DNA of 43,769 nt from Acuticoccus mangrovi (GCF_016411865.1 NZ_JAEKJA010000038.1:1-43769), one strand, 5' to 3'. Shown: positions 7,079 through 19,091, numbered from the stretch's first letter. The notes: generated by a model from the letters alone, not told the origin. Numbers and translations are program-made.

Positions 7079-7808
7079 AGAGATCGGCCATCGTGATGTG
7101 CGAGGCGCGCTCGGAGAGGAGGAAGAGAACCGCCTCCGTCACCTCCTGCGGCGTCGCGAGCTTGCCGAGAGGAATGCCGGCCTTGAACGAACCGAGGTCG
7201 CCGGCGATCACTCGGGCGGCACCGTCGGCATCCGCCCACATGCCGGTCTGCATCGCCGTCAGCGTCGAGCCCGGCGCAACGATGTTGCAGCGAACGCCGT
7301 GCGGGGCGAGCTCCAGGCCGAGACAACGGGTGAACATCGTCGTCGCCGCCTTCGACGCCGCATAGGCGGCCATGCCATGGCGCGGCACGCCCGCGGCATT
7401 GGAGCTGACGACGACGATACTGCCCTTGCGGCGGGGCGTCATGCGCCGCGCCAGCGCCCGGCCAAGGTGAAACACGCCGTGGGTGTTGACCGAGAAGGCA
7501 TGATGCCAGGCGGCATCGTCCGTTTCGGCGATGAGACCGGTGACGAGCACGCCGGCGATGCTGGCGGCCATGTGGATCGGCCCGTCCTCCTCCTCGATGC
7601 GCGCGACGAGCGCCTCCACCGCCGCCGCATCGGCCACGTCGAGGATCTCGTAGCGCACGTCGTCGCTGTCGGGGGTGTCGGCGAAGGCGAGATCGGTTGC
7701 GACGATCCTCGCGCCGGCCGCCCGCAGAGCGGCGACGACGGCACGGCCGATCCCGCCCGCCGCCCCGGTCACGAGCACCCTCTCGCCGGCGAATTCTGCC
7801 CCGCTCAC
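7047..7808 (-). CDS. entA: 2,3-dihydro-2,3-dihydroxybenzoate dehydrogenase
   Basis: A 253-aa short-chain dehydrogenase. It has the glycine-rich NAD motif TGAAGGIG (residues 14-21), a serine in VVSSNAAG and the catalytic pair Y149 and K153 in YAASK. The segment around SSNAAGVPRHGMAAYAASKAA closely resembles EntA. It performs the last step of DHB synthesis, using NAD+. The start is the GTG at 7808, which overlaps the entB stop by 4 bp (GTGA). The much longer upstream frame is only the overlapping entB region read in another phase. Confidence 0.93.
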   Translation of the reverse strand: MSGAEFAGERVLVTGAAGGIGRAVVAALRAAGARIVATDLAFADTPDSDDVRYEILDVADAAAVEALVARIEEEDGPIHMAASIAGVLVTGLIAETDDAAWHHAFSVNTHGVFHLGRALARRMTPRRKGSIVVVSSNAAGVPRHGMAAYAASKAATTMFTRCLGLELAPHGVRCNIVAPGSTLTAMQTGMWADADGAARVIAGDLGSFKAGIPLGKLATPQEVTEAVLFLLSERASHITMADLYVDGGATLRG

Positions 7809-8443
7809 AACGCGGCCATCAGCATATCGGTGGTGACGGGCGTGCCGCAGACGGCGGCGACGTAGGACAGCGCCATGTCGTGCCTGATGCGCGAGAAGTC
7901 GGCGACGGCGTCCGCCACCAGAAAGGGCTCGATATCGCGCATGAAGGCGTCGGCGACCGTGAGGAGGCAGCCGATGTGGGCGTAAACCCCGCACACGACG
8001 AGCTGGTCGCGGCCGCGCGCATGGAGAAGCGGCTCGAGGTTGCTGCGTTGAAACGCGCTGTAGCGGTGCTTGACGAGGACGAAGTCGCTTGCTTCGGGAG
8101 CGAGCTCGGGAAGGATCGGCGCATGGGCCTCGGGATCCGTCATGCCGGGGCCCCAGAGCTCGGCCTGAAGCCCGCGGTCGCGGCGGTCCTGATCGACGGT
8201 CTGAGCGGTGTAGAAGACCGGCATTCCTGCCGCCCGGCAGGCCGCGCCGAGCCGGGCGATGTTGGCGATGACCGGCGCGATCGGCGCCGCTTGCGGGGCG
8301 AACGGGCGCACGAAATAGCGCTGCATGTCGTGGATGAGGAGGGCGGCGCGGTCCGGCGCGAAGGCAAAGGCGGCACGCGGCGCCGGCAGGTCGTGGAGGG
8401 TGGGCAGCGCATAGGCCGCGATCTGCGGCAGGGTCTTCGTCAC
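7805..8443 (-). CDS. entB: Isochorismatase (EntB N-terminal domain only)
   Basis: A 212-aa isochorismatase that hydrolyses isochorismate to 2,3-dihydro-2,3-dihydroxybenzoate and pyruvate. The catalytic aspartate is D39 in [10 protein letters not shown], and the active-site region [10 protein letters not shown] is near residues 160-170. EntB and DhbB are about 285-310 aa because a C-terminal aryl carrier domain follows. This protein ends just after the isochorismatase fold (TTDMLMAAL), so the carrier is absent. A free aryl carrier gene is found at 18795-19043 in the same operon. The start is a GTG at 8443 with a 4-bp overlap to entE. Confidence 0.93.
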   Translation of the reverse strand: MTKTLPQIAAYALPTLHDLPAPRAAFAFAPDRAALLIHDMQRYFVRPFAPQAAPIAPVIANIARLGAACRAAGMPVFYTAQTVDQDRRDRGLQAELWGPGMTDPEAHAPILPELAPEASDFVLVKHRYSAFQRSNLEPLLHARGRDQLVVCGVYAHIGCLLTVADAFMRDIEPFLVADAVADFSRIRHDMALSYVAAVCGTPVTTDMLMAAL

Positions 8444-10071
8444 GTGACGGGGTCCTTCTGGCGGGCGAGATAGTCCTGGCGAAGCCGGGCACGCAGCGCC
8501 TTGCGGCTCACCTTGCCGACGCCGGTCGTCTCGAATGCGGGGACGAGCACGATCTCGTCGGGGATCTTGAAGAAAGCGATGCCGCGCTCGCGCAGGAAAC
8601 GACGCAGCGCCGCCGGCTTCGGCTCCCGCTCCCGCGCGATGACGAAAGCGCAGCTGCGCTCGCCGAGGCGGTCGTCGGGAACCGAGACGACCGCCGCGTC
8701 GAACACGTCGGGATGGGCGAGGAGATGGTTCTCCACCTCCTCGGCCGAGACCTTCTCGCCGGCGCGGTTGATCTGGTCGTTCGCCCGCCCCAGCACCTCG
8801 ATAGAGCCGCCCGCGGCAAGGCGCACGATGTCGCCGGTGCGATAGAAGCCGTCGGCCGTGAAGGCGCGGCGGTTCGCCTCCGGATCGTTGTGATAGGCGC
8901 GGATCGTGTAGGGGCCGCGGGCGAGGAGATGGCCGGGCGTGCCGGCGGCCACGGGGCGGTCCGCATCGTCGACGATCAGCACCTCGTCGTGCGGACTGAT
9001 CGGGCGCCCCTGGGTGGTGAGGATGACCGCCTCCGGGTCGTCGTGGCGGGTGTAGTTCACGAGACCTTCGGCCATGCCGAACACCTGCTGCAGGCGGCAG
9101 CCGAGCGCCGGGCCGATCCGCCGCGCCACCTCCGGGATGAGCTTCGCGCCGCCCACGAGCAGCACCTCGAGGCTCGCGAGCGCGTCCCGCCGCGTCGCCG
9201 CCGCATCGATCCACAGGAGGGCGAGCGGCGGGACGAGGCCGGTGATCGTCACACCCTCCCGCGCGATCAGCGGGAAGGCGGTCTCGGGCGAGGGCGCAGG
9301 GGCCATGACCACGCGGCCACCGGCATGGAGGGTGCCCATGTAGCCCGGTGAGCTCATCGGAAAATTGTGCGCGGCCGGGAGCGCCACGAGGTAGACGCTG
9401 GCCGCGGTGACGCCGCAGATCGCGTTGCTGCCGCGGAAGGAGTAGATGTAGTCGTCGTGGGTGCGCGGGATCAGCTTCGGCAGCCCCGTGCTGCCTCCCG
9501 AGATCTGCATGAAGGCGACGCTCGCGGGATCGGGATCGCCCGGCAAGCCATCCGGCTCGCCGACGCACGCCTCGAGGGCGAGGAACTCCTCGGCCTCGCC
9601 GACGATGACGACCTCGCGCACCGTCGGCGCCGCGCTGCGCAGCTGTCGGGCGAGGGGGCGATAGTCGAAGCCGCCGTAGAAGTCGCTGGCGATGTAGGCG
9701 GCGGCCTCCGCGCGGCGGGCGAGATGGACGATCTCGGCATGACGATGCGCCGGCAGGGCGAAGACCGGCACGAGGCCCGCGCGGAACAGGCCGAACACCA
9801 CGGAGAGAAACTCCGCGACGTTGCCGAGCTGCACGAGGACGCGCTCGCCCGGCCGCAAGCCGAGGGCGGCGAAGCCGGCCGCGTGGGCCTCGGCGCGACG
9901 GGCGAGCTCGCGATAGCTCCAGCGCCGCTCGCCATCGACGACGGCGATCGCCTCGCCGCGCGCCTCGGCCTGGCGGCGCAAGAGGGCCGGGAAGGTTTCG
10001 CCGCGCCAATAGCCGGCCTCGCGATAGCGCTGCGCGAACGCTTCGGGGAACGGCTGGACCGCCGGGATCAT
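8440..10071 (-). CDS. entE: 2,3-dihydroxybenzoate-AMP ligase
   Basis: A 543-aa stand-alone adenylation enzyme. Core motifs are [19 protein letters not shown] (P-loop), [12 protein letters not shown], the hinge segment [22 protein letters not shown] and the C-terminal lysine in [13 protein letters not shown]. All fit EntE and DhbE, which are 530-540 aa. It activates DHB with ATP and loads it on an aryl carrier protein, here the free ArCP since EntB lacks one. The ATG at 10071 overlaps the entC stop by 4 bp (ATGA). The family begins exactly at this residue, so the longer upstream frame is not used. Confidence 0.95.
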   Translation of the reverse strand: MIPAVQPFPEAFAQRYREAGYWRGETFPALLRRQAEARGEAIAVVDGERRWSYRELARRAEAHAAGFAALGLRPGERVLVQLGNVAEFLSVVFGLFRAGLVPVFALPAHRHAEIVHLARRAEAAAYIASDFYGGFDYRPLARQLRSAAPTVREVVIVGEAEEFLALEACVGEPDGLPGDPDPASVAFMQISGGSTGLPKLIPRTHDDYIYSFRGSNAICGVTAASVYLVALPAAHNFPMSSPGYMGTLHAGGRVVMAPAPSPETAFPLIAREGVTITGLVPPLALLWIDAAATRRDALASLEVLLVGGAKLIPEVARRIGPALGCRLQQVFGMAEGLVNYTRHDDPEAVILTTQGRPISPHDEVLIVDDADRPVAAGTPGHLLARGPYTIRAYHNDPEANRRAFTADGFYRTGDIVRLAAGGSIEVLGRANDQINRAGEKVSAEEVENHLLAHPDVFDAAVVSVPDDRLGERSCAFVIAREREPKPAALRRFLRERGIAFFKIPDEIVLVPAFETTGVGKVSRKALRARLRQDYLARQKDPVT

Positions 10072-11261
10072 GACCGCGCTCCCGGCCGCTTCTCCGCGAC
10101 GGGCGGGATGCCGAGCGCGGCCATCATCGCGCCGAACTTCGCCGCCGTCTCGTCGACCTCGCCCCACGGATCGGAGCCTTCCACGATGCCGGCGCCGGCA
10201 TAGAGGCGAGCGGTGCACCCGGCGATCTCGGCGCAGCGGATGGTGACGTGCCAGCTGCCGTCGCCGCGACCGTCGCACCAACCGACCGTGCCGGCATAGA
10301 AGCCGCGGTCGTAGGGCTCGAGCTCGCCGATCAGGCGCGACGCACGGGTGCGGGGAAGGCCGCACACCGCAGGGGTCGGGTGGAGCAGGGCGGCAAGGGC
10401 GATCGCCGGCGTCTCGGCGTCCTTGAGCTCGCCCATGATGCGCGTGCCGAGGTGCCACATGGTGGCGGTGCTGACGAGGGCGGCGCCCTCGGGCCGCCAG
10501 AGCCTGCGGCAGTGGGGGGCGAGGGTGTCGAGAATGAACTCGACGACGATCGCGTGCTCGTGGCGGTCCTTTGCGGAGCGCGACAGGGCGGCCGCGGCCG
10601 CCGCGTCAGCGCCGAGATCCTTCGCCCGGCGCGCCGATCCCGCGAGGGGATGGGACAGGATGGTGCCGTCCCGCTTCGTCAGCAGCCGCTCGGGCGTCGC
10701 GCCGACGAGCGCCCGCGGCGTTCCTTCCGGGGAAGGCAAGGGCATGAGGAAGGCGGTCACGGCCGGGTCGTGCGACAGGCGCGAGAGGAGGCCGGCGAGG
10801 TCGATCGGGCGATCCGTCTCGGCGACGAGGCTGCGGGACAGGACGACCTTGCGCAGGGGATCGATCGCGTCGGCGGCCATCAGCGCGAGCGCCCGCTCGA
10901 CGGCACGGGCATAAAGGGGCGCGTCGGGATCGGGGCGGAGCCGCCAGCGCTCCGAGCGGGGAGGGTCCGCCTTCGCCGGCGGCGGCGCGATCATCTTGCC
11001 GCTGCGATGGACGCGCGGGGCGTACCAGAGGCAGGCGGCGGCGCCCGTGTCGAACGGCAGCGCTCCGGCGATGACGCTGTCGGGATCCATCTCCTCGAAC
11101 ACGGCGGCGACGGCTCCGGCGAGATCGGCGCCCGGCTCGGGGACGACGGGCTGAAGCGGGCCGAAGGCCTCGATAGTCTCCTGTCGCGAGCGGAACGCGG
11201 CCCTCGGCTCCCCGAACGTTGCCGCGAGGGAGGCCTCGGGCTTCTCGATCTGGGTGATCAT
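10068..11261 (-). CDS. entC: Isochorismate synthase
   Basis: A 397-aa chorismate-utilising enzyme. Signature runs are [44 protein letters not shown] and [22 protein letters not shown], all typical of EntC and DhbC. It isomerises chorismate to isochorismate, the first committed step of DHB synthesis. It follows the NRPS gene with a 108-bp gap, the largest inside the operon, so a secondary promoter there is possible. GGGGA lies shortly before the ATG. The gap also contains a short direct repeat (GTTCGGGGAGC-like). Confidence 0.95.
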   Translation of the reverse strand: MITQIEKPEASLAATFGEPRAAFRSRQETIEAFGPLQPVVPEPGADLAGAVAAVFEEMDPDSVIAGALPFDTGAAACLWYAPRVHRSGKMIAPPPAKADPPRSERWRLRPDPDAPLYARAVERALALMAADAIDPLRKVVLSRSLVAETDRPIDLAGLLSRLSHDPAVTAFLMPLPSPEGTPRALVGATPERLLTKRDGTILSHPLAGSARRAKDLGADAAAAAALSRSAKDRHEHAIVVEFILDTLAPHCRRLWRPEGAALVSTATMWHLGTRIMGELKDAETPAIALAALLHPTPAVCGLPRTRASRLIGELEPYDRGFYAGTVGWCDGRGDGSWHVTIRCAEIAGCTARLYAGAGIVEGSDPWGEVDETAAKFGAMMAALGIPPVAEKRPGARS

Positions 11262-11369
11262 GGCTTGTCCCCGTGCAGTGGGCGATCGGATCGCGATGAC
11301 GGCAGTGATGACGGCATGGGTGGGCTCATTCGTTCGGGGAGCTGGCGGGCGTTCGGGGAGCGGGCGGGG

Positions 11370-14300
11370 TCAGCCATGGCCCGCGGCAAGGGCCGGAACG
11401 CGCGCCGCCGGAGGGGGATCGGCCTCGGCGAGGAGGCGGTCGATCAGCGGGCCGAGGATCTCGAGCGAGGCGGGGGAGATGATGTCGTCGTGCGAGGCGT
11501 GGGCGAGCCGATGGATCGCGACGTTCCGCGCAAGGCCCTCCCAGGCCGTGTCGGGATCGATGCCCGGGGGGACGGAGCGGCCGGCGACGAACAGCGTCAC
11601 CCGCCCCTCATAGGGCGGCGTGGTGGCGGCGGAGAGCAGGCGGACGCTGTCGTTGTAGTTCTCGAAGATGTGGCCGAACATCTCCTCCTTCTCGTGGCGG
11701 AAGGCGTCGTCGGCGACGTCGGCCATCGCCGCGTTGATGAACTGCTCCTGCTCGCGCTCGGCGCCGCGGTTGGCCTGCGCGCCGGAAGGGTCGCTCCAGT
11801 CGTGGGCCTCGGCGGGATAGGTGTCGAGGAGGCCGAGGAAGCGCACCTCCTCGCCGAGCGCCCGCAGCCGGACGGCGAGGCCGTAGGCGATGGTGCCGCC
11901 GAGCGAGTAGCCGAGGAGATAATAGGGGCCTCGGGGCTGCGCCCGGCGCAGGATGTCGAGCTGGTGCGCCACGAGCGCGTCCATGTCGGGGCTCGTCGCG
12001 ATCGGCCCGTGTGGTCGGGGCGACTGCAGGCCGAGGATCGCCATGTCCTTCGCCAGATAGCGCGACAGGACGCTGTACTGCCAGGAGACGCCCGAGGCCG
12101 GATAAATGCACACGAGCGGCCCCCGTGCTCCCGGCCGGAGCGGCACGACGAGGTCGAACCCGTCGCGGGCGAGCGCGCCGACGAGCTCGCCCGCCTCGAG
12201 ATGCTCGGCGAGGCGTTCGACGGTCGGCATCAGGATGATGTCGCCGACCGAGACATGGCGGCCGAGATCGCGGCGGATGCGGGCGGCGAGGCGCATTGCC
12301 AGCAGCGAATGGCCGCCGATCGCGAAGAAGTCCTCCTCCGCTCCCACCCGGTCGCGGCCGACGAGCTCGGCGAAGACGGCGGCGAGGCGGGTCTCCAGCC
12401 CCTCGGCCGGCTCGCGCCCCGTTCCGCTCGCACGCTCGGGCCGCGGCAGCGCCTTGCGATCGAGCTTGCCGTTCACCGAGACGGGCAGTGCCGCGATCCC
12501 GACGATGTGGGCGGGCACCATGTGCGCCGGCAGTACGGCCTTCAGCAGGGCGATGACGGCGGCGGGCTCCGGCGGTGCCGCCGGGTCGTCCGGCACCACC
12601 CAGGCGACGAGCTGGCGCTCGTCGGCGCCGGGATCGGTGCTTGTGGCTCCGAGGACGAGGGCGTCGGCCACGGCCTGGCGCACGCCCTCGAGGCGCTCGA
12701 GCTGGGCTTCGATCTCGCCGAGCTCGACGCGTTGCCCGCGGATCTTGATCTGATGATCGCTGCGGCCGAGATAGTCGAGGGCGCCGTCGGGGAGGCGGCG
12801 CACCACGTCGCCCGTGCGGTACATCCGCTCCCCCGGTGCGAACGGGTCGGCGACGAAGCGGCTCGCGGTGAGGCCGGGCCGGCCGAGATAGCCGGCGGCG
12901 AGCTGATGGCCGCAGAGATAGAGCTCGCCCGGCGCGCCCGGCGGCACGGGGCGCATCAGGTGATCGAGGACGCGCACCTTCGTGTTCCAGACCGGCCAGC
13001 CGATGGGGACCCCGCCGCCGGGCGCCTCGATCGGCTCGGCCGTCGCCGGAGCGTAGGTCACGTCGATGGCCGCCTCGGTCGGTCCGTAGAGATTGTGGAG
13101 CTCGGCCGACAGCAGCGCGTGGAAGTCGCGCGCGAGGCTCTTCGGCAGTGCCTCGCCGCTGCAGAACACCTTGCGCAACGAGGCGCAGCGTCTTGCCGCC
13201 CCGAGCTCTCTCACCGTCGCGAGGAAGACCGCGAGCATCGAGGGCACGAAGTGCAGCAGAGTGATGCGGTGCTCCTCGATCAGATCGATCAGGAGGGCCG
13301 GGTCGCGGTGCGCCTCGGGCGGGGCCATCACGAGCTCCGCCCCGGTGACGGCGGGCCAGAAGAATTCCCAGACGGAGACGTCGAAGCCGCACGGCGTCTT
13401 CTGCAAGACCCGGTCGCCCGGCCTGAGATCGTAGGCGGCCTGCATCCAGAGGAGGCGGTTCACGATCGCCCCGTGCGGGACGACCACCCCCTTCGGCCGC
13501 CCGGTCGTGCCGGACGTATAGATGAGGTAGGCCGGATCGCTCGGATGCAGCGCCGGATCGGGGGTGGGAAGGGGAAGCTCGGCCCCGGCCCCGGCGAGCG
13601 CGTCGAAGGTGACGACGGGAAGATCGGCCGGCAGCGCGACGCCGGCCATGCCGTCGGCGATCAGCGCGCGCGGCCGAGCATCGGCGAGCATGAAGGCGAG
13701 GCGGTCGGAAGGGTAGGAGAGGTCGAGCGGCAGATAGCTCGCCCCCGCCTCGATGACGCCATAGAGCGCGAGGCTGAGCCTTGCCGAGCGCGGCAGGGCG
13801 ACCGCGACGACGTCGCCGGTGGTGACGCCGACGTCGGCGAGGCGGCGCGCCAGATGCAGCGCCTGGCGGCGCACTTCGCCGAAGCTGAGGGTCGTGTCGC
13901 CGTCGGTGAGGGCGGGTGCCTCCGGGTCGCGTCCGGCGCCGGCGTGGAGGAGGTTGCGCAGCGTCAGAGGCGGCACGGGCTGCTCGGTCGCGTTGATCCT
14001 GTCGGCGAGAGCGAGCTCGCTCCGCGTTGCCACGGGCAGCGTCGCCAGCGTCTCCGCCGGCGCGTGCACCAGCGTTTCGAGCAGCGCCGCGATGCGGTCG
14101 GCGAAGGCCTGGGCGTCGGCGAGCGCCCCGCGATTCTCGACGAGGAGGGTGAGGCGCTCGCCCGGCAGGACGAGCAGGGCGAGCGGGTAGTGGCTGTGCC
14201 CGCGATTGTGGATGTCGCGGACCCTGAGCCCGGCGATGTCACGGTCGAGATAGGCGTTGTCGGGATAGTTCTCGACGACGAGGAGCGTATCGAACAGAGC

Positions 14301-17300
14301 TTTGCCGCCGGCGAGCGACTGGATGTCGCCGAGCCCCAGCGTGTCGTGCTCCATGAGGTGGGCGTGCTCCTCCTGCAGCCCGGCGAGCTGATCCCAGAGC
14401 GACGTGTCGGGGTCGAGCCGCACCCGCACCGGGATCGTGGAGAGGAACAGGCCGATCTGCTCCTCGAGCCCCTGGACCGCGGCGCCGCGTCCGGCGACGG
14501 GGGTGCCGAAGACGACCTCGTTCCGCCCTGCGAGGGAGCCGAGGACGAGGGCGAAGACGCCTTGCATGAGGATGTTCAGCGTGACGCCGCGGCGCCGCGC
14601 CATCGCGAGAAGATCGCGCGTCGTCTCGCGCGACAGGCGGTGCTCGGCCTCCTCCATGGCGGCGCTCGCCGACCCCTCGAAGAGCCGCGTGGGCGTCGCT
14701 TCCCGCAGCGCCTGCGCCCATGCGATGCGGGCGGGGGCCGGGTCGCGTGCGGCAAGGCTCCGCACGACCTCGCCATAGGCATGCGGCAGCGCCGGCAGCG
14801 GTGCGTCCGAGGCGTAGGCCTCGAAGAGGTCGCGCAGCAGCAGCGGGGTCGACCAGCCGTCGATCACGAGGTGGTGGACGACGAGGATCAACGCGTGCCG
14901 CTCCGGCGCGAGGCGCACGAGGGTCGCCCCGATGAGGTGGCCGAAGGCGTTGCCGAGAAGATTGCGGTTCACCGCCGTCGCCTCGATGCGCGCGAGCGCG
15001 AGCACGGCCTCGCCCGCGGGGCGGCCGGTGAGATCGCGCGTCTCGAGGGACCAGAGGTCGCGCGCTTCCGGGGGAAGCGGCGGCACGAGGAAGCGCGGTT
15101 CGTCCGTCTCGCGGGCGTCGAACAGGCCGTGGAGCTGCGGGTGGCGGCGCACGACGTGATCGAGGGCGCGTGCCAGACGCTCCGCGTCGAGCGGGCCGTC
15201 GAGCTCGAGGCGGGTGAAGGCGTTGTAGGCGGAGCCGCTGTCGCCGAGGAGGGCGTGATAGAGCATCCCCTTCTGGGTCGGCAGGAGCGGGAGCGCTTCG
15301 GCGCTGATCCCGTCGCGGACGACGCGGGGGGCCGCAGCGGCCTCGACGCCGTCTCGTGTGGCGGGGGGGAGCGGACGCAGTCGGGCGGCGATGCCGCGAG
15401 CGTCGCGGCCGGCGAAGACCTCGCCCGGTCGGAGGTGGAAGCCGTCGCCGCGCAGCCGGCCGCACAGGACGATGGCGCTGATGCTGTCACCGCCGAGCTC
15501 GAAGAAATCGTCGCGGGTGCCGACGGCGGGAAGCTTCAGCACCGCTGCCATGTGGTGGACGAGACGCGCCTCCTCGGGCGTGCCCGGCGCCCCGTCGAGC
15601 TCGGCCGACGGCCTGGGCAGCCGGCGGGTGTCGATCTTGCCGTTGATGGTGAGGGGGAAGTGGTCGAGCACCGTCACGATGGCGGGGACCATGTGGTCCG
15701 GCAGCGCGTCCTTCACCGCGGCGCGCACTTCGCGGGCCGCGCCGCGTGGATCCGCGCTGCCGCCGGCGAGGGTCACGTAGGCGAGGAGACGGTGGCTTCC
15801 CTCGACCGGCTCCGCGACGACCCGGGCGATCTCGACCCGGTCGAGCCGCTGCAGGGCGGCTTCGACCTCGGCCACCTCGATGCGGTATCCGCGCACCTTA
15901 ACCTGGCCGTCGCGGCGGCCGACGAAGGCGACCGTGCCGTCGGCCTCGCGGCGAACGAGATCGCCGGTGCGGTAGATGCGTCCGCCGGAGCCGAAGGGGT
16001 CGGCGACGAAGCGCTCTGCCGTCAGCCCGGGCCGGCCGAGATAGCCGTCGGCGAGACCCGCTCCGGCGAGATAGAGCTCGCCCACGGCGCCCGGCGGCAC
16101 CTCGTTCAGCGTGCGGTCGAGCACGCGCGCCGTCGTCCCCCCGATCGGCCGGCCGATGACCGGCCGATCGCTCGCCGCGATCGGCGCCCGCAGCGCGTCG
16201 ACGGTGTATTCGGTCGGGCCGTAGAGATTGTGGCTGGCGACCTCGGCATGGCGGGCGAGGGCGGTCCAGAGGGCCGGCGGCGCCGCTTCGCCGCCGATGA
16301 GGACGACGCCCGGCCGGTGCGGCCCTTCGAGGAGGCCGCAGGCGATCATCTCGGCACAGATCGAGGGGGCGAGATCGAGGGTGTCGATCCCTTCCGCGCG
16401 GATCCACTCGACGAGGGCGAGCGCGTCGCGGCGCAGCGTCTCGTCCACGATGTGGAGCTCCTGGCCGGCGAGCATCCAGAAGATCTGCAGCCAGGAGGAA
16501 TCGAAGGCGAAGGAGTGGGTGTGGGCGGCCCGGAGCGGGCGGCCCGCCTCGGAGCGGTTCGCGATCGCCGGGCCGTAGATCGTCGGCCAGTGCGCGGCGT
16601 AGAGGTTGAGGAGCGCGCGGTGCGGGACCATGACCCCCTTCGGCCGGCCGGTGGAGCCCGAGGTGAAGATGATGTAGGCGGTCCCGTCCGGCGCCGGCCC
16701 GCCGATCGCGGCAGGAGTGGGTAGGTGCGCGGCGACGGCGGCGGCCGTCTCGGGCGCATCGAGGGCGAGGAGAGAGATGCCGGCCGGCAGGCGCGAGGCC
16801 GCGTCGAGGGTGGTGAGGATCGCCGCCGGGCTCGCGTCGGCGCACATGTCGGCGAGGCGGGCCGGCGGATGGTCGAGATCGAGCGGGAGGTAGGTCGCGC
16901 CGCTCGCGAGGACGGCGAGCATGGCGATGACCGACTGCTCGCTGCGGGGCACGGCGACGGCGACGACATCGCCCTCTCGGACGCCTTCGGCGAGGAGATG
17001 GCGGGCGAGACGGTTGAGCGCCGCCGATACCGCGGCGAAATCGAGGGTCCTGTCGCCGTGGACGAGCGCGGTGGCGGCCGGGTCTCGCGCCGCGGCCGCC
17101 CTGAAGAGGTCGACGAGGCTGCGCGCGGCGCAGAGGGGAGCGGCGACGGGCGGCGTGCTCGAGGCCGTGGTGAGGGCGCGCTCCTCCGCTTCCGTCATCA
17201 CCGGCAGCGCGGCGACGGCGAGCGCGGGGTCGGCGGCGATCGCCAGGAGAAGGCGCTCGAGCCGCTCGGCGTGGCGCCCGAGCGTCGCCTCGTCGTAGAG

Positions 17301-18521
17301 CGCGCTGTTCGCCCGCAGCTCCAGCGTGATGCGCGTGCCCTCGATCGTCAGGCCGAACTCGATGTCGTCGATCGGGCCGGTGGCGAGGTGATGGGTGCGG
17401 CCCCGCACGCCGGCGAAGTCGAGCGCCTCGTCGAACATGCGGTAGTTGATTACCGGTCCGTAGAGGCCGCTGCGTCCCACCCGGCCGAGATCGCGCTGGA
17501 TGGCTTCGGCATCGTAGCGCTGATGACGCCGCATCTGGCGCATCGCCGCCCGGGTGGCGTGGGCGAGATCGTGAATGGTGGCGCCGGGCTCGACGGCGAG
17601 CCGCAGCGGCAGAACGTTGACGACAGGGGCGGTCGAGGCCGCCGCGACCGAGCCCATGCGCCGCATCAGCGGCATTCCGACGACGAGGTCCTCCGCCTCC
17701 GTCAGGCGGTGCACGTAGGCGCAGATCGCTGCGACCAGGAAATCGAGGAGGGAGTGGCCGGCGGCCTCCGCTGTCGCGGCGAGGGCGGCCGAATGGTCGG
17801 GCGCGAGCGGGTGAAGATGGCCGATCGCCGCCGGCCGGGACGCATCGCCGTCCGCCTGCGGCGTCCTGCCGGGCGCGAGTGTCGTCGGCGCGGGCAGGTC
17901 GCGGCAGTGGTCGCGCCAGAAGGCGGCGTCGCGCTCGCGGGTCGGGGAGGTGTCGTAGGCGCGATATTCCTCCACCACGGCGGCGACGCTCTCGAAGGGC
18001 GAGGGCCCCTCCGCACGGCCGCTCCGGCGGGCACTGTAGATCTCGGCGATGCGCCGGGTGAGGGCGGTGAAGCTGAAGCCGTCGAGCATCAGATGATGGT
18101 GGCGCTGATACCAGATGACCGACGGCGTCCCCTCCCTATCCTCGAGGTGGATCAGGAGCTCGCGCGTCAGCGGCCGCTCGCCGTCGACCGGCAGATCGGC
18201 GGCGACGTCCTGCGCCATGATCGCCCATGCGGCCGCCTCCGGATCGGGCACGACCCTGAGATCCAGGATCTCGGGATCGGGGATGTCGCCTTCCCGGAGG
18301 GGGCGCAGCAGCTGCCAGAGGCCGTCGGCATCCTCGACATAGCGGGCGGTGACGGTGTCGGCCTCGGCGAGACCGGCCCGGATCGAGGCGGCGAGAACGT
18401 CGAGATCGACCTCGCCGTGCAGCTCGACCGCATGGGCGATGACGTAGGCGTTGCGGTTCGTCGCGATCTGGTCGGCGAGGACGATGCCGAGCTGGGTGCC
18501 GAGGAGGGGGACCTTGCGCAT
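11370..18521 (-). CDS. Two-module NRPS, C-A-PCP-C-A-PCP-TE (EntF-related)
   Basis: A 2383-aa synthetase. C1 has HHxxxDG at 142-148. A1 covers about 465-960. PCP1 carries its pantetheine serine at S1013 (LGGDS). C2 has HH at 1216-1217. A2 covers about 1520-2000. PCP2 serine is S2072 (IGGHS). The thioesterase has GYSLG with S2206 and a likely catalytic H2344. A2-PCP2-TE resembles EntF along its length, and its hand-read code D-V-W-H-F-S-L-I-D differs from EntF only V to I, so serine is very likely. A1 reads D-S-W-D-L-G-L-V-D if one gap is allowed; the two acidic pocket residues suggest a basic amino acid, tentatively. There is no epimerisation domain. C1 should accept DHB from the free aryl carrier, and the TE probably oligomerises and releases (DHB-X-Ser) units. 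Confidence 0.93.
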   Translation of the reverse strand: MRKVPLLGTQLGIVLADQIATNRNAYVIAHAVELHGEVDLDVLAASIRAGLAEADTVTARYVEDADGLWQLLRPLREGDIPDPEILDLRVVPDPEAAAWAIMAQDVAADLPVDGERPLTRELLIHLEDREGTPSVIWYQRHHHLMLDGFSFTALTRRIAEIYSARRSGRAEGPSPFESVAAVVEEYRAYDTSPTRERDAAFWRDHCRDLPAPTTLAPGRTPQADGDASRPAAIGHLHPLAPDHSAALAATAEAAGHSLLDFLVAAICAYVHRLTEAEDLVVGMPLMRRMGSVAAASTAPVVNVLPLRLAVEPGATIHDLAHATRAAMRQMRRHQRYDAEAIQRDLGRVGRSGLYGPVINYRMFDEALDFAGVRGRTHHLATGPIDDIEFGLTIEGTRITLELRANSALYDEATLGRHAERLERLLLAIAADPALAVAALPVMTEAEERALTTASSTPPVAAPLCAARSLVDLFRAAAARDPAATALVHGDRTLDFAAVSAALNRLARHLLAEGVREGDVVAVAVPRSEQSVIAMLAVLASGATYLPLDLDHPPARLADMCADASPAAILTTLDAASRLPAGISLLALDAPETAAAVAAHLPTPAAIGGPAPDGTAYIIFTSGSTGRPKGVMVPHRALLNLYAAHWPTIYGPAIANRSEAGRPLRAAHTHSFAFDSSWLQIFWMLAGQELHIVDETLRRDALALVEWIRAEGIDTLDLAPSICAEMIACGLLEGPHRPGVVLIGGEAAPPALWTALARHAEVASHNLYGPTEYTVDALRAPIAASDRPVIGRPIGGTTARVLDRTLNEVPPGAVGELYLAGAGLADGYLGRPGLTAERFVADPFGSGGRIYRTGDLVRREADGTVAFVGRRDGQVKVRGYRIEVAEVEAALQRLDRVEIARVVAEPVEGSHRLLAYVTLAGGSADPRGAAREVRAAVKDALPDHMVPAIVTVLDHFPLTINGKIDTRRLPRPSAELDGAPGTPEEARLVHHMAAVLKLPAVGTRDDFFELGGDSISAIVLCGRLRGDGFHLRPGEVFAGRDARGIAARLRPLPPATRDGVEAAAAPRVVRDGISAEALPLLPTQKGMLYHALLGDSGSAYNAFTRLELDGPLDAERLARALDHVVRRHPQLHGLFDARETDEPRFLVPPLPPEARDLWSLETRDLTGRPAGEAVLALARIEATAVNRNLLGNAFGHLIGATLVRLAPERHALILVVHHLVIDGWSTPLLLRDLFEAYASDAPLPALPHAYGEVVRSLAARDPAPARIAWAQALREATPTRLFEGSASAAMEEAEHRLSRETTRDLLAMARRRGVTLNILMQGVFALVLGSLAGRNEVVFGTPVAGRGAAVQGLEEQIGLFLSTIPVRVRLDPDTSLWDQLAGLQEEHAHLMEHDTLGLGDIQSLAGGKALFDTLLVVENYPDNAYLDRDIAGLRVRDIHNRGHSHYPLALLVLPGERLTLLVENRGALADAQAFADRIAALLETLVHAPAETLATLPVATRSELALADRINATEQPVPPLTLRNLLHAGAGRDPEAPALTDGDTTLSFGEVRRQALHLARRLADVGVTTGDVVAVALPRSARLSLALYGVIEAGASYLPLDLSYPSDRLAFMLADARPRALIADGMAGVALPADLPVVTFDALAGAGAELPLPTPDPALHPSDPAYLIYTSGTTGRPKGVVVPHGAIVNRLLWMQAAYDLRPGDRVLQKTPCGFDVSVWEFFWPAVTGAELVMAPPEAHRDPALLIDLIEEHRITLLHFVPSMLAVFLATVRELGAARRCASLRKVFCSGEALPKSLARDFHALLSAELHNLYGPTEAAIDVTYAPATAEPIEAPGGGVPIGWPVWNTKVRVLDHLMRPVPPGAPGELYLCGHQLAAGYLGRPGLTASRFVADPFAPGERMYRTGDVVRRLPDGALDYLGRSDHQIKIRGQRVELGEIEAQLERLEGVRQAVADALVLGATSTDPGADERQLVAWVVPDDPAAPPEPAAVIALLKAVLPAHMVPAHIVGIAALPVSVNGKLDRKALPRPERASGTGREPAEGLETRLAAVFAELVGRDRVGAEEDFFAIGGHSLLAMRLAARIRRDLGRHVSVGDIILMPTVERLAEHLEAGELVGALARDGFDLVVPLRPGARGPLVCIYPASGVSWQYSVLSRYLAKDMAILGLQSPRPHGPIATSPDMDALVAHQLDILRRAQPRGPYYLLGYSLGGTIAYGLAVRLRALGEEVRFLGLLDTYPAEAHDWSDPSGAQANRGAEREQEQFINAAMADVADDAFRHEKEEMFGHIFENYNDSVRLLSAATTPPYEGRVTLFVAGRSVPPGIDPDTAWEGLARNVAIHRLAHASHDDIISPASLEILGPLIDRLLAEADPPPAARVPALAAGHG

Positions 18522-18539
18522 GGGAGATTGTCCGGACGT

Positions 18540-18776
18540 CTAAGAGGCCTGCCGCGCGGGGTCGGCGGGGCGGGCGCTGGGCAGGAGATCGGTCCATGCA
18601 TCTTCGACGTAGTCGAAGCAGGCCGATCGCTCGGCGGGACCGAAGACGACGGTCCAGCCGCTCGGGGGGGAACGGAAGGTCGGCCACAGGCTGTATTGGC
18701 CGACCGCATTGGTGAGGACGGCGAAGGCGTAGCGCTCGTCGTCGAAGGGGTTCGTCTTGGTGTCGTCGTTCATCAT
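18540..18776 (-). CDS. MbtH-like NRPS accessory protein
   Basis: A 78-aa protein with the MbtH signature FDDERYAFAVLTNAVGQYSLWP and the later conserved tryptophans in SGWTVVFG and DAWTDL. MbtH proteins bind adenylation domains and help them fold or activate amino acids. It lies 18 bp upstream of the NRPS gene and surely serves it. Two adjacent ATGs (18776 and 18773) can start it. The C-terminal tail after residue 65 is not conserved in the family. Confidence 0.93.
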   Translation of the reverse strand: MMNDDTKTNPFDDERYAFAVLTNAVGQYSLWPTFRSPPSGWTVVFGPAERSACFDYVEDAWTDLLPSARPADPARQAS

Positions 18777-18794
18777 GTCCGTCGGTGCTCCGCG

Positions 18795-19043
18795 TCAGCC
18801 GTGGCTCCGGCTCCGCTCTGTGAAGAGCGCGCAGATCCCGGCGATGGTGGGGTTCTTGGCGAGGTCGACGAAGCTCACGGCGTGTCCGGCCGCACGCCAT
18901 TCGCCGACGAGCTGCATGGCGGCGATCGAGGTGAGGCCGAAATCCATCAGGTTGTCGTCGTCCTCGGGGACGTCGTCGAGGAAGGGCGCCAGCGCCTCGC
19001 GCAGCGCGTCCGTGGTCGGGGCGATGGGCGTGGGGGAGGTCAT
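18795..19043 (-). CDS. Free-standing aryl carrier protein
   Basis: An 82-aa carrier protein. LMDFGLTSIAAMQLV holds the phosphopantetheine serine (S39), and the next stretch, FVDLAKNPTIAGICALF, closely matches the carrier domain that normally ends EntB and DhbB (FxxLAKNPTI). It is therefore the missing aryl carrier of the split EntB. It should be primed by the Sfp-type transferase, loaded with DHB by EntE and serve C1 of the NRPS. A GGAG lies just before the ATG. It is encoded 48 bp after macB and 18 bp before the MbtH gene, far from entB itself. Confidence 0.93.
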   Translation of the reverse strand: MTSPTPIAPTTDALREALAPFLDDVPEDDDNLMDFGLTSIAAMQLVGEWRAAGHAVSFVDLAKNPTIAGICALFTERSRSHG

Positions 19044-19091
19044 CGAAGCTCCATGATGCGGGGGGACGTCGGGGATTGCGGGGCCATCGCG

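Noticed and set aside
15486-15600. An epimerisation domain between PCP1 and C2 of the NRPS
   Set aside because: The sequence after PCP1 passes straight into one condensation domain with an HH-x3-DG motif; there is no room for an additional 400-residue domain.
10248-16724. A 2158-codon open frame on the plus strand, antisense to entC and the NRPS gene
   Set aside because: Its product is an Arg/Glu/Gly/His-rich mirror of the real genes, with no domain. Long antisense frames are expected in very GC-rich coding DNA.
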